DNA of 64,000 nt, from the NCBI GenBank assembly GCA_021904315.1, contig CM038916.1, positions 12,799,065 through 12,863,064 on the forward strand, written 5' to 3'. Of this stretch, positions 26,607 to 39,690 are shown piece by piece. A program made the position numbers and the translations under genes. Positions within the stretch are counted from its first letter, which is position 1, and every line of letters starts with the position of its first letter. The notes under the pieces are model-generated. The model was not told where the DNA came from. It worked only from the letters and a program-made list of their open reading frames with translations, and did not search any database. The DNA is from Sphagnum magellanicum. Its lineage: Eukaryota > Streptophyta > Sphagnopsida > Sphagnales > Sphagnaceae.

Positions 26607-27012
26607 GCCAACAAATTAGCTTAATACACAAATGTGATAGCAAATTGTTATTGAAAAATTTCATGTAAATTTCATCGATGTTTTTAGTTATTTAAATGGC
26701 TAAAAACAACCACAATTTGCCCACAATATGAAAAAGGTGTTTAAGATTTTTTACTTTTGTGTATTTTGAGTATTGCCAAAATCTGCCAAATAAAATGATG
26801 GATGCCAACAAATTACCTTAATACACAGATGGTGATTGTTGCCTATGCAAATTGATATTAAAAATTTTCATGTATATTTTTATACATGTTTTAGTTATTT
26901 AAATGGCTAAAATAACCACAAGTGCCTACAATATGAAAAAGGTGTTTAAGATTTTTAAAAAAAACTTTCCTATTTTGAGTATCGCCAGATTTTGCCAAAT
27001 AAAATGATGGAT
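26607..27012 (+). repeat. ~200-bp tandem duplication upstream of HOP
   Basis: Copy 1 (26607-26803) and copy 2 (26804-27012) both begin GCCAACAAATTA. Both share TTAGTTATTTAAATGGCTAAA, ATATGAAAAAGGTGTTTAAG and TATTTTGAGTAT, and both end GCCAAATAAAATGATGGAT. The copies abut directly and differ by scattered changes and short indels. Confidence 0.88.
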
Positions 27013-27298
27013 TTATCGCCATTTGAGCATCATCGCAAAATTGAAAAAAAAGAGAAAGAAGAAAAAGAAAAACTGGATCCAATACCTAGTCTGGGGATAC
27101 AATGTGGGGAACGTGACTTGGGATCTCGGGGAACATCGGCTCCTTCTAGTACCTTCTCCTGAAACCCTCGTTTGCTACTTCCCCACCCGCGCGCGCTTCG
27201 GCGTCGTCTGTTTGTTTTGTTTTGTTCTGTTGCGCGGCGGTTGCTTTGGTTCGGTGCATCGGCGACGATTTTCCTTCCATGTCTGCGTGTGTTTGAAG

Positions 27299-28247
27299 GT
27301 CAGTTTCTTGCATTTTAGACGGCCCTTCTTTCCTTGCTGCACCTGTCAGTTTCTATTGGATTATTGCACCGCTGTTTCTGCCCACGAAATGTTTTTTTGC
27401 TTTAGTTATGATTGATGAGACAAGAGTTTGATTGTTTGTAATTGTTGTTGTTGCTAGTGCTTTGTAGTCTTTTTTTTTTTTTTCCCCCTGCGTCCACTCC
27501 TTCCTGCGAAATCTGTTTCTACTGTCGCAAGGCTTTTGCGGCGTTTGTAGAAGTGGATATTGGTTTCGTGTCGGCTGTTAGATGCTAATAATGTTTCTGG
27601 ATCGAGGAGCAACACCGGGGGAAAATTGATGTGCTCAGTTTTTCAGGAAGTTGTGGTCTTAAAGGAGCTTTTTCATGTAGCGTGATAGAATAAGAAGAAG
27701 AATTTGCAGATAATTCCGCTGTGCTTATAGTTGGATACAAGGGTTTCAATCGATCTAGTTGACTAACCTGAAAATATCAAAAGTCTGTATGCATTGAAAA
27801 TTTCTAGCATGTGCACATCGTTCTGAGAGAATGCTTGTGATTTTTAGTTTTCTTCAACATGTTTGTGATTGTATGGAGTCAACTTGATATGCCTTTGAGT
27901 TCTTGTTTCTGCTCCTTGCTGTCCCTTTTGGTGTCTGGCGGTCATTTGGATTCCAGTTCTGAATATTTTCGAATTGTGTATGACTGCTATTGGAGGTGTT
28001 GCTCTTGCTGGAAAGCAACTAAACAGACATTTTGGGGTCATTCTTGTGTGTTTCACTGCAACTTGGAGGTTTAGGGTTTCTTCAGGTTCCTTCCACATTT
28101 GCCTTATCTGGTGTTTGCTACTACTATTTCCCCTCCCCTGTGTTTTCTACATGAGATTCATTATTTAGGTGGCACATAATTGTTGTAGGTCACAGAGCTT
28201 ATCTCATTATTGACTAGTGAAGAATTTCCAATTTTCTTGTCTTTCAG
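27299..28247 (+). other. Probable leader intron of HOP
   Basis: A donor at 27299 (GAAG then GTCAGT) and an acceptor ending at 28247 (a T-rich tract, CTTTCAG) bound a stretch with no matching coding frame. The start codon follows 18 bp after the acceptor. Upstream leader sequence is GC-rich (about 27120-27298). The call rests only on splice signals and position. Confidence 0.5.
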
Positions 28248-28265
28248 GAGTTTTTGGAGTCAGCC

Positions 28266-31200
28266 ATGGCAGATGAAGCAAAGGCAAAGGGCAATGCAGC
28301 ATTCTCAGCAGGGAAGTTTGAAGAAGCAGTAGATTACTTTGCAGAAGCAATTGCACTTTCACCTGATAATCATGTCCTCTACTCCAATCGCTCAGCTGCA
28401 TATGCATCCCTCCATAAATATGAGGATGCACTCAAAGATGCGAAGAAGACAGTGGAGCTCAAAAGTAATTGGGCTAAGGGTTACAGCCGTTTGGGTGCTG
28501 CATATGTTGGTCTAGGTCAGCTCGATGAAGCCATTGATTCTTACAAGCAAGGTTTGCAGCACGAGCCTGCAAATGAAGCACTAAAGTCTGGTTTGGCTGA
28601 TGCGGAAGCTTCAAAATCTAGGTCACGACCCCGTCCTCCTTCTGGTTCTTCTCCATTTGGTGACATGTTCAGTAGTCCTGATGTGTGGGCCAAAATTCAA
28701 GCTGATCCACGGACACGATCATATCTCCAGCAGCCAGACTTTGTGGCCAAGCTGCGGGAAGCACAGCGGGACCCAAGCAGTGTCACACGTCATATTAGTG
28801 ACCCTCGTATGATGCAAGTGATTGGCCTGCTTTTGGGGATCAATATACAGACTGCAGACAGGGGTCAAGCACCAACTTTTGATGATGACAATTCCGAGTC
28901 ATCAGAGACAAGCTCAAAAGTGGATTCTAAACCTGACCATGGTGCACCAGTGCATCCAGAGCCAGAACCAGAGCCAATGGATATTCCTGATGAAGAGAAA
29001 GAGAAGAAGGCTCGGAAAGCAGAAGCACTGCAGGAAAAGGAGTATGGTAATGCTGCTTACAAGAAAAAGGAGTTTGAGTCTGCAGTGCAGCACTATAGCC
29101 GTGCAATAGAACTAGATGATGAGGATATTTCCTACATCACCAATCGGGCTGCAGTGTATCTGGAAATGGGCAAGGTACTGTTTACTTCCACTTTGCAGCT
29201 TCTTGGAAATGGGTGTCTTGCTTTTGTATCTGTACTTGCAACTTGTTTCCTCCCTTTTCTTTTCAAAGGAGGTGGTCAGTGTTGGCTGACAGATTCGGTG
29301 GTTGTTGCTTGCGTGCAGTATGAGGAGTCCATAGTTGACTGTGATCAGGCAGTAGAGAAGGGCAGATTACAGCATGCAGACTACAAAATGATTGCGAAGG
29401 CACTAACAAGGAAAGGCACTGCCTATACAAAAATGGCAAAGAATTCAAAGGACTATGAGCCTGCCATTGAGGCCTTCAACAAAGCACTCACAGAGCATCG
29501 TAATCCAGATACCTTAAAAAAACTGAATGATGCTGAGCGAGCTAAGAAGGATCTAGAACAGCAAGAGTATTATGATCCAGCAATTGCTGATGAAGAGAGA
29601 GAAAAAGGTGTGAACTCAATTTCATTCTGAAGTCAAACATCAAGCGCTTTATTCCGCTGTGGATCAATGGACAATCGGTGAAACTGAATTGTATGATGTG
29701 GAAGTGTTGCAGGAAATGATTTCTTCAAGCAGGGACAGTATCCAGAAGCTGTGAAGCATTACTCAGAAGCAATCAAAAGAAATCCTGCAGATTCCAAGGC
29801 ATTTTCTTTGCAACCAAACCCCTACTATCATGTTGGAGAGCTTTACTAACTGTTTGTTAATGCTTTTGTGCATCTTCTTTGCATCTGGTTCTATTGAATG
29901 CTGGAATTTATATTATGCAGCTTTGTTGAGCAGGCATATAGCAATAGGGCAGCATGTTACACAAAGCTGGGGGCTTTCCCAGAGGGTCTGAAGGATGCAA
30001 ACAAATGCATCGAGTTGGATCCATCATTTGCAAAGGGGTATTCACGGAAGGGTACAATTCAGTTTTTCATGAAAGAGTATGATAAAGCTCTTGAAACCTA
30101 CCAGGTTTGTTCCCTTCTTCATGCTTGGTGTGATTCACAACCATCAGCTCATCTTCTTAATAAATTGTTGGTAGTCAGGAAACAGGGAGCCTGCAAGCTG
30201 ATGGCACTATGGCTGGTGTGTGCTGGGATTCTCATGCTTTGTACTCAAATTTCTTTTTTTGTGTACACTTGAATTAATGTATTGGCAACATTGTTAATGT
30301 GCCTGACCAATTGTGGATTTTCTCCTTCAGACTGGTCTGAAATACAATGAGGGCAATCAAGAACTGATTGATGGAGTTCGCAGGTATGTTTATGTGGTTT
30401 CATAGCTTGTTTTTTCATAGCTTCTCGTTTATTTATGTTTGGTTTCTTTGTGGACTGTTTTTGGAGCAGAGGATGTGATTATGTGGAAGTTTTAAGAAAT
30501 ATGAAGGAGGGGGAGAAGGTAGAAATGGTTTGTTACATTGACTTATGTGAGAATAGTTTGTGAGAGGATGTCCTGCTGATTGTATAGTAGTCTTCCTTGT
30601 CAAATTGTTGATATAACTGCTCCTATTTGTTGGGCTGTTGGTGATGGGTCTGTTCTGCCTTGACTAGTGATTTTTTGAAAGGTCTCATAGTTGTAATTAT
30701 GCAATGTGATTTGTGACTGTTGTCAGAAGGTTTCAGGTGGTGTGTAGTTCTGAGCAGAGAAGGAACACACTACTAACTTGTGTTCTGTGGGCAGGTGTGT
30801 TGAGCAAATCAACAAGGTGAACAGAGGTGACATTAGTGCAGAGGACTTGAAGGAAAAACAGGTTGGTTGTATTTGCTTGGAGCATACTCGAATTTTCATG
30901 TTAGATAATCTGACATGGCTTGGTTGTCAACTTGTCTCACTTTCATTTTGATCTCCTCAGTACCTTCTGGTAGCCTCCACTGATGGCTGATTCTCATATG
31001 CAGGCCAAAGCAATGCAAGACCCTGAGATCCAGGGCATCCTGTCAGATCCAATCATGCGGCAGGCAAGTGTAGGGTGACTTAGTGACTTTACCTACTGTA
31101 GTGCTAGATTCACCCAAGGTGAAACTGGCATGAGACTGCAAACCAGTTCTGAAGGATTGTCTCATGGATGCTTTTGGATGATTTTTCCAAGTAAAAGGCG

Positions 31201-31367
31201 TTCTGTAATGTGTATCAGTTTGACAGAGGAGAGGGATTGTGGGTGAAATACAGGTGTTGACAGATTTCCAAGAAAATCCTAAGGCTGCACAGGAACATAT
31301 GAAGAACCCAATGGTGATGGGGAGAATCCAAAAGCTGGTTAATGCAGGGATTGTGCAAGTGCGCTGA
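28266..31367 (+). CDS. HOP: Hsp70-Hsp90 organizing protein (HOP/STI1)
   Basis: Eight coding exons: 28266-29174, 29319-29607, 29713-29798, 29934-30104, 30331-30383, 30795-30861, 31004-31063 and 31254-31367, giving 582 residues (plant HOPs are about 560-590). The start MADEAKAKGNAAF at 28266 fits the family; an in-frame ATG 12 bp upstream does not. Order: TPR1 (about 4-118), DP1 (about 140-195, with QQPDFVAKLREAQRDP), an acidic Pro/Glu linker, TPR2A (about 250-370), TPR2B (about 395-505) and DP2 (about 525-580). Carboxylate-clamp residues of TPR1 are present: K6, N10, N41, K71, R75. The protein bridges Hsp70 and Hsp90 in the cytosol by binding their EEVD tails. Introns 3 and 7 have GC donors. 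Intron 1 is stop-free and a multiple of three, so an unspliced read gives a 48-residue insert. Confidence 0.96.
29799..29933 (+). other. HOP intron 3, GC-AG type
   Basis: The reading NPADSK then AYSNRAACY matches the conserved HOP sequence only if the exon ends at AAG (29798) and restarts at GCATAT (29934). That makes the intron start GCATTT and end CAG. No GT donor nearby preserves the frame. The donor is a weak match to the usual GC-donor consensus. Confidence 0.68.
31064..31253 (+). other. HOP intron 7, GC-AG type
   Basis: Exon 7 ends PIMRQ and exon 8 starts VLTDFQENP, the conserved DP2 sequence. The donor reads CAG then GCAAGT, the textbook GC-donor consensus, and the acceptor is TACAG. 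Confidence 0.85.
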
Positions 31368-33295
31368 TGCAAGAATGTCAGCTACCAACCTAGACTTCCC
31401 CATAAGTTTAGTCCTGGGTACTCTCACTAGGGTTTTCAGTCATAGGGTTATTGTGGTAATTTGGCTACTTTCGTTCCAGATTTGCAGCAGTGGCCAGGCT
31501 TCTCTCTATAAGTGTGTGAATAGCTGGAAAGATCTCTCAAGGGCCTTAGAGATTTTGTTCAAGGGTTTTTCACTAGGGTGTCTGGCAAGCTGCTCACTGG
31601 ATTTTGACACTGCTAGGTCTCCATTGCTTCACTACTGGCTTGTGGGTGTGCATGCAACCCAAGGAAGTTTGGAAATAAACACCAGACACTGAGACAAAGA
31701 AAGCTGTTTGCTGGACTGTTAACCACTAGGTTTCTGTTGCTGCAGTACTAGTTTGGTCTGCACCCCCAAAGGAATTATGGAGTGAGACAGCTGTGCCCAC
31801 ATAAGTTAACTCACATGTCATTGTGTACTCTCTACAGAAGTGGTGATAATGTCTGACAGACCACAGAGGACTTTGGCATACGTGTGAAGTGATCAGTGGA
31901 GGACTATGGCATATGAGGACCCTGCACAAGGTGGTTTGTGAGTGAGTTCTTGAAATCTTCTTCCACGTTTGTTAATTCCTATAGCAGTAGGATATCATGC
32001 ATACTTGTGGGCAATGCCCACATGTTTTGTTTCTGAATACAAAGTGCCATGTTATAATGAAGAAGGTGGTTCTAATATGTATGCTCTGAAGAGGTGATGG
32101 ATTGAGGTTCGCAACATGTTCAGTTACCTTCAGTGCAAATGATGCAATATGAAGGGAAGTTAGATCCTTCATTGATCACCACTTCCAATAATGTAAAAGA
32201 CATGGTATAGGTGTTGTATTTGTTAAATGGACAAGCTTTATTATAACTCATAACTTTTTCTCTTCAGAGGTTTTTGAGAGTCTGATTGGCCATCATCCCC
32301 TCATCTCTCACAATGCTTTACCTTGTCCTCTTCTCATCCATGGAGAGCAGGGTTTATATGAGTTTTTCTTTTGCCATCTACAAGAAGGTTATGAAACTTT
32401 TCATCCACCCTAAAACTGAAATCACATATCAAGTTGGTGAAGATGATTTAACCGTTGAACAGGGCATCAACTTCACCATATTAAAGCAAGATAAAGTTGT
32501 TGCATTAAAAAATCAATTCCACCATTTAGAACCAAGGTCAAGTTAAGAATTGATTGGAAGTCTCAATTCAAGTTTCACTTTGAGTATGCAACTATTCAAC
32601 GATTTGAACCCTCCAACCTCAAGATCACATGTGATTAACATTAACATTAAAATGAAAATTATAATTCCACATTGAATGTTTGATAGTATGTGCATATGAG
32701 TCGACAAAAAGATGATAAACACATTGGAACCAAAGAAATGAAAGTACAACAAAGAATTCAAAGATTAAATTAAATCTCATTCATTAGAAATGCATTACAA
32801 ATTGGCAAACGCTCATTGCAACAATTGCATTAAAGATGAACGATTGTATATTATGGTTGGTCAAATTTTGAAAATGATCACCATTGATATTAGTCACAGT
32901 AAGTGGCCTTATGTCATATTTTTGTTTCAAAATGCATTCTCTTGTGATCATTCAAACTTGTCATTGTGTCCGGAACAAATGTGTTAGCCCTTGGGCTTCA
33001 TGAAACACCGATTGACTTTCTTGGATCATAATTCTTGTGGGTTTCTTTGTGAAGGGGATTAGTAACAACCATAGTAAAAAAAAGTGGCATGTCCAAAACC
33101 TACACATGAAAATGTCTCAATAAGTAAACTAAAATTACACGTTCCATCCAAATAACAAATACTTTTAAAGGCATGCCCTTAATTTTTGTAAACGTATGAT
33201 TCTTCAACAAACACCTTTTATAAGTTAGCACACAACAAATATGTAATACATTACATGACCAAAAATGAGCTGGTGCAGTTGTTCAACACATAGTT
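31368..33295. other. HOP 3' region and intergenic DNA
   Basis: The first several hundred bases are probably 3' UTR and downstream flank, with mixed composition. From about 32200 the sequence becomes AT-rich. Open frames such as 31342-31692 and 32286-32546 carry no recognisable motif. Confidence 0.5.
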
Positions 33296-33662
33296 GTTGT
33301 AGGGCCAAATGAGGTTGTGTGTCAAGGTCGTTGTTGCCATGCGGCAACAGCTTGCGACTTCGTGGGCCTCCACCTCGACGGTAAGCGCACGCCTCGGTGT
33401 GGTGCTACTCAAGTTTGTAACGAGTGAGGATCGTCAGGCTGCGTTGCAAGGGCACAAGGGCCTAGCAGGGACCAAGTTGGGCCTGGATGAAGACCTCACG
33501 CCCACACAACAGGCGCGCAAGTCAGAGCTGTGGCCACTGTTTAAAGAGGCCAAGGTAGCAGGCAAACATGCATTCTGGCGCGCAACTGAGCTTTTTGTCA
33601 ATGACATTTAGATTTGCCCACCGTCCTCTATCTAAGGGCGTGAGGACTAGAGAGACCTATGT

Positions 33663-34490
33663 GTGGTATTATGGAACATGCACGAGGGTGGTGTAAATAA
33701 ACTGGAAACGGGGGTGGAAATACTAGAGTTGTTTCAAGGTTCTGACCTCGTCTTATTAACCGAAACTTGGCACTTCCCAGGCCAACATTTGCCACATGTT
33801 GAAGGGTTTGACTCACTTGCGGTAGCACGCACTATGCAGCTAGGAAATACAAAAGCGACAAAACATAGCAGGGGAGTTGTTGCTTACTTTTGTAGCCACC
33901 TTAGGCCAAATTTGTCACAATGGAAAAAAGGAAGCCACGATTCTTATCTATGGCTACGGGTTAGCAGGGGTGCTGCCCCTGACTTGTTTGTCTGCATGGT
34001 GTACGTTGCCCCTATTAGCTCCAAACACAAGAATGAATCCCTGTTCCAAAACCTGGTAGCAAATATTGTTGAAGTTCAAATTTTGGGGGGCATAGTATTA
34101 TTGGGAGGGGATTTTAATGCGTGTACTGCAACATTACCAGATACCCTTGACACTAGCGACCTTTGTGAATTGTTATAAACGCTTGAGCTCGCTAAGACTG
34201 AGCAACCAAACGTTGTGGTTACATGACAAAACCGTGATGCTAGTGTTGGCGGCTGGGGCCGTGAGCTCCTGGACCTATGCTGTGACGCTGGGTTGCTCAT
34301 CCTCAATGGTCGGACACTTGGCAACGAATTAGGGAAGTTCACTTGTTTAGCAAATGGGGGGCGTAGCACTGTTGATTATATTGTTGGCTCACTTGCAATT
34401 TGGCAAGTTGTTACACACCTCAAGGTGATAATAGATGACACCCACTACCAAACGATGGGGGGTGATTCTGACCACAAGCTATTACACCTA
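33663..34490 (+). pseudogene. LINE endonuclease domain, broken
   Basis: Apurinic-endonuclease-like landmarks appear in order: VLWNMHEGG, DLVLLTETW, LLGGDFNA (ending at a stop at 34178). Then, in a shifted frame, come LLILNGRTLGNELGKF, STVDYIVGS and GGDSDHKLLHL. The frame change near 34178 and a stop at about 34491 split the domain. This is the exonuclease-endonuclease-phosphatase fold used by LINEs to nick target DNA. Confidence 0.8.
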
Positions 34491-34815
34491 TGATTGAACA
34501 TCGATTGGAACTTTGTTGAATTGCAACATACGGTGGTAGCAAAAAAATTCTTCTTGCCTAGGTTCAACTATGATAAATCAAAAGTTGAAGAGTACTAGCT
34601 TGCCCTAACAGTGAGTTTTGGAAACCTTTGGGTTGTTGACTCAATTGGGCATCTAGGGTAGACGAATTAGCTGACCTATTGTAGCAATGCGTGGGTGCTG
34701 CAGCAAAGTTTACTTTTGGCAACAAGCCTTCGGGAGGGAGCTGTAGAAAGAGACATTGTCATAAACCTTGGTTTGACATCGACTACCGTACGCAAAACGT
34801 GAACTGAGGCTTTGG

Positions 34816-36409
34816 ATGAAAGCCAACCTTGACTCACACGCCGTTAAACATAAAAAAAGTAAACTCAAAAATTTATTAAAAAGGAAAAGACTTTTCTGGG
34901 AAACTACAAGAACTCAACATATGTGTGCGCTTGCTAAGGTGAATGCGCCTTTGTTCTGGAAAAAGTACCGACCAAGGGCGCCCATTATGGACAAGATCAG
35001 TGCAGTTATGCTTTTGGAGGGCTTTAGCGCACTAGTTGGCCAGTTTTCGCTACCCATACAGTTACGGACTGATCATTCAGCTCAGGTGACCAAATCTCCA
35101 CCTAGCCACACCCTGAACGCAAATATCACACTTGCTGAGCTGCTTTAGGCGTTGAAAAAGTTACAAAGGAACAAGACTATCGGTTTGGATGGTATGAAAG
35201 CTGAGTTCATTTTGGATGCGGGAGAATTGTTACACATGCCACTATTGACAGCGTTCAATTGCTTTCTGGCAGAGGGCTTTCTAGAAGCCCTTTCCATTGG
35301 GGTGGTCCACACGCTCTTTAAAGGGGGGATGCCTCTAAATTTGACAACTACAGGGGGATAACGGTTGGGCCTATCCTAGCAAAGTTGTTCGCTATGATCC
35401 TTGACAAAAGGATGAGCGAATGGGCCGAATAACATGGGCTGCGTGCCAAGGGTCAAGCTAGGTTTCGCAAAGGTTACCGCACTACTGACTAACTCTTCAT
35501 ATTGTGAACTTTGATAGAATAGAGCAAGGCAAAAAAGAAGTCACTCTATTACTGCTTTGTGGACTTAAAGAAGGCATTCGATATTGTGCCGCATGAAATG
35601 TTGTGGCAAGTGTTGGCTGGCCTTGGGGTGAAAGGACGCTTCTTGCGATGCCTATAGGCGATGTATGCCAAGGATACCATACGCATCAACCACCCAAATG
35701 AGGGTGTCACCTCCAGCTTCAGGTGCTAGCAAGGTGTGAAACAAGGTTGTCGTCTCAGCCCCCTATTGTTTGGGCTATATTTGGATGCCTTAGAGGGGCA
35801 TTTAGACGGCAGAAAATGCAATGCACCAACATTAGTACATGTGCACATATGGTTGTTACTTTTTGTAGACAACCTTGCTTTAACATCGGAATCAGAGGTG
35901 GGACTGCAACAACAATTAGATGCACTCCAACAATTTTGTGCTAAACGTGGACTTACAGTGAACATGGAAAAAAAAAAGTCATGGTGTTCAATTATGTTGA
36001 CCCATGCCAAAAGTTTGTGTTTGAAAGTGACATTATTGAGCGTGTGCAGACCTTTAATTACTTGGGGATCTTACTCGAGACCACCCCGAACTTGGATAGT
36101 GCAGTGGAACATCTGGTATCTCCTAGTAGGTGTTCGCTATTCGCACTGAACCGCCGTTGTGCAAAACTACGTATTATGGACGTTAAGTTACGCTATGACC
36201 TCTTCAACACATTGGTGCGTTCCACAGCAAGTTACGCTTGTGAGATTTGGGTGGACTCCAAGAAAATAGAGGCTATTGAAGTAGTGTACCGAGGGTTCTT
36301 CAAATGCCTACTCGGGGTGCGAAAAACAACTAGCACGTCCATCGTGCTGGCAGAATTTGGCAAATTCCCCTTTAAACACTTTGCATGGGGACAAGCATTG
36401 CTGTATTAG
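34816..36409 (+). pseudogene. LINE reverse transcriptase domain, broken
   Basis: Reverse transcriptase landmarks appear across several frames: LKKLQRNKTIGLDGMKAEF, GVVHTLFKGG, FVDLKKAFDIVPHEML and GVKQGCRLSPLLFGLYLD. The catalytic block is FVDN instead of the usual [YF]xDD, followed by LALTSESE. Downstream, NYLGILLETTPNLDSAVEHL and ALNRRCAKLRIMDVKLRYDL complete the thumb-like region. At least six in-frame stops and two frame changes lie between these, and the second catalytic Asp is replaced by Asn. Confidence 0.85.
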
Positions 36410-37305
36410 TCACTAAAGACCGCATTTTAGGAAAGGCATGGGAAGCCCAGTTCGCTATGCTTGTTGCGGGAAAGAAATGTTGGGCTGGATCTGTGAAAAA
36501 ATGGCTACTTTAGAACCAACCCCAAGAGGTGGTAGGTTTTCTGCCTCTGGCTCAATCACCGCTGGAAACGACACATCAACTTGTAACGACTCATGCGCTC
36601 CTGGCGGGGACTACTAAACTATTGTTGGGAACAGTTCCTGTGTCAACGCACATACATTCGACCTGTCTAGCAAGGCTAGTGCAGCCAGTTGGTGGTAGAT
36701 ATACGACGAGAGGCCCGATCAACCAAGAGGTTGGGACCCCACCCCCTCCAGGTTTTCCCCACACAATGTTGAATGTAAAAAGGGTGAAGGATAATATGCG
36801 ACTAGTTTTCATTGAAAAGTTCTTTACCAAGCACGAAATTGGGACCAACGTGCAAACAAGATACTTGCGCTTTAAGGGTATGTCGTATGAAAGCGAAAGA
36901 TACTTGTGTGACATCAACTATGTCCAGTTATGAAAAGCTGTGGCCCGGTTTCAATGTGGTAACACGCAGCTTGAGGCAATGTTAGGTGCGTGGAAGGGCG
37001 TGCCATACGCAAAGAGGCTTTGTCAAAGCTGCGACTTGGGGAAGGTAGAGGATGAAGAACACTTGCTCCTTATCTGTCCAAATACATAGAAAGTTAGGGA
37101 ATGCTTTTGTTCGACCCTACCCCTCACCCACACGAGCACTTTTGTTGAATTCATGCAGACTACGAACACGGTCGCCCTGGCCAAATTTGTGGCATGCTGC
37201 CAGTACCAGAGGACAATCTGTCCCCCATGATCTACCTTTCGTCTTATGGACTTTTTGGTCCCAAACGGACGTAAAATTGTAAACAATAAACAATAAACAA
37301 ACTCA

Positions 37306-39690
37306 AGATAATTCATTGATTACATGATTTTTGGTATCATTTTGCAAAGAACATACACAATATTGCAAAAGAAAAAAAACTTTGAACGATGAACTTCACC
37401 AAAATTTACATTTATAAACATGTATTTAACATAACTTTAGGGGTCATGACACTGAGATGGTGACCTAACATTTTCATAACATATTCCAAAAGTATGGGTG
37501 CCTTTGTCATTTTAGTTATGGAAATTTGCCAACCTATCTTATTAATAATGTATTTACTTGTTAGCTTTAAAATGTGTTCAATGAATTGCTTGTTAAGAAA
37601 GCATAAAATGATTTTACCAAGGTTTATTCATGGTTGGGTTGTTGTTTTTTTGACAAAAGATTACAAGATTTTTTTTCACTATCTACTATACATGAAAAAA
37701 AATTAAAGAAAAAAAATTGAATAAATTACTGTAAAATAATTCACATGCATATGTATTTGTGCATTAATATTTTGAGTGAAAACTAAAACTACAAAAAATG
37801 TTCAAATAAACCTTTGTAAACAACTCAAAATTTTTGTTTGCATGATAAAATTCATGTGATTTGTAGTTTGGGCTATATATTTTAAACCCAATGAATACAA
37901 AAAGCTTACCAAATGGCCCAAAAAAATTCTTTCAAAAAACTTCTTGGAATGAATTATATAATTTCAAAATAAAATAAAATCATGTGTAATATAATCAAAT
38001 ACATCCAATGAACATTGCTAAACATAGATAAATCAATTGCATTACTTAATGCATTTAATTTTTTTATTATTTACAAAACCTACATTTGAAACAAAAATTT
38101 CAATTATTAAAAAAAAAAGTATATTATATCCAATTTATTTTTAGATATTTTTATTAATTTAACATGACATCATTTTAATTGTAAACATACAACAATGCAC
38201 AATAATTATAATGTGATAAATGTTAGTAAAAATCCATATTAGTCCTTTATAATCCTTTTGAATTGAGGAAGTTCATTTGTGCACCCAAACCATGAATAAG
38301 CCTACCAAGCAAGGTATACACATGGACCACACAGTTTCACTTGTAATAACACACACCTCACATTAGGGTTAAGAAATAGAAGGTGTCCACCAACATCAAT
38401 TCACTCAAGTTTGTGCATCATTAGTACTACTGTGGCCTGTGTGGTTGACTGAAGTGTTAGCATGTTCTCAACTCATTTTTCCTTTCAAAACCTGGTTTTT
38501 TGGAATTTATTTGAACTTTTAGTGGCAGAAATCACTTAAAAATCAATATCTCCCACATTCTGAATCCAAATCTTACCAAATAAATTCTGCTCATCAAGAT
38601 CTTTCCAACAACACCAAAGGCACATTCCAATTCCTCTGAAAATTTCAGCAAATATTTAATTTAATTTTCAGTGAAAAAATCATTGAATATTCAAAAACTT
38701 TTGCACTCCAAGTCCAATCGTCATGGAACCCAGCCCATGCTCCCCTCCTCATTGAGAGCCTTCCAAAGACAACAAGAACATGACCTGAAGCATCCTTGTT
38801 AGATGAATCTCATAACTACAAAACAAGACAAACTACCTTCCTTTGTAGATAGGTCTTGGATGTTTCAATCATGTCACAATCATAACCATTAATAATAAGG
38901 TGATAGTCACTTACACTACAATGATTAATATTTAAGTGTGAACACAATTTTGAACATTTAATGTGTGAGATATAATTTCAAGGTGCGTGATCTTAGAGAT
39001 TTTAAAACGTATAATGTTCTTTTCTTTATAATTCTTGTTTGTTATGTCAATTTGTTTTTGCACATAATGTTTTGATTTTGATTTTGATTTTGTATTTTAA
39101 GCTTGGATTCTTGTGTTGTTATGAATGAATCATAGTTTAAAAATAATGTAGTTTGTCATAATATTGTATGAAAAATGTTAAATATCTCCTAATGAAAATT
39201 GTCCATAAAGTAATGTGGCACAATATGTTAGTTACAATATTTTGTCACAAGGTTTGATTAGTTGACCTTAGTTTTAGGTAAATAAAAGCCAACATTACTC
39301 TTAATCAACATTAGAAAGTATGTTAATAATGACATGTATCCTCACCCTTTTGCAAGAAGTAATGGGTTCAAACTTGGTGTATAATAATATAACATGGAGA
39401 AAAAAATTTAATTAAAAAAGAAAAACTTGATAGATCAAGTAGAACAATACAATGTTACACAAAACCATGCAATAGTTACTTACATGCAAGGTGCAAAAAG
39501 GGTGAAAAAGACAAGCCTAGACAATACATGCACATTACATGTGGTATGTATCGTCTTGTGGATTGTGTTGTTTGTGTAGCTTCAGGTGAGATTCAAATGT
39601 AAGAAGAGAAATTTAAGTATGAAAAGAAAAATAAAAAAGCCCTCATTAAGAAGCAGGGTTTTTTTTTTTTTTTTGGTTGGTTGTTTGAAA
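37306..39690. other. AT-rich intergenic DNA
   Basis: No supported gene or RNA. Composition is very AT-rich, with short frames only. A T-run sits at 39658-39674, just before the 72-bp array. Confidence 0.6.

Larger units (their letters stand above)
33300..37305 (+). mobile_element. Decayed LINE-type retrotransposon
   Basis: This is a GC-richer block inside AT-rich DNA. It carries, in order, an ORF1-like/linker piece (33309-33611, with KSELWPLFKEAK), an endonuclease region (about 33663-34490), a reverse transcriptase region (34816-36409) and a C-terminal Cys/His segment (about 36930-37215, with LCQSCDLGKVEDEEHLLLICP). It ends in an A-rich tail with AAACAAT repeats (37276-37303). Order and motifs are those of an APE-type non-LTR element. 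Many in-frame stops and frameshifts interrupt every domain, so it cannot be active. Boundaries are set by composition and the tail; I could not confirm a target-site duplication. Confidence 0.85.

Noticed and set aside
28254..28265. HOP start four codons upstream (MESA)
   Set aside because: The family N-terminus MADEAKAKGN begins at 28266; the extra codons are leader.
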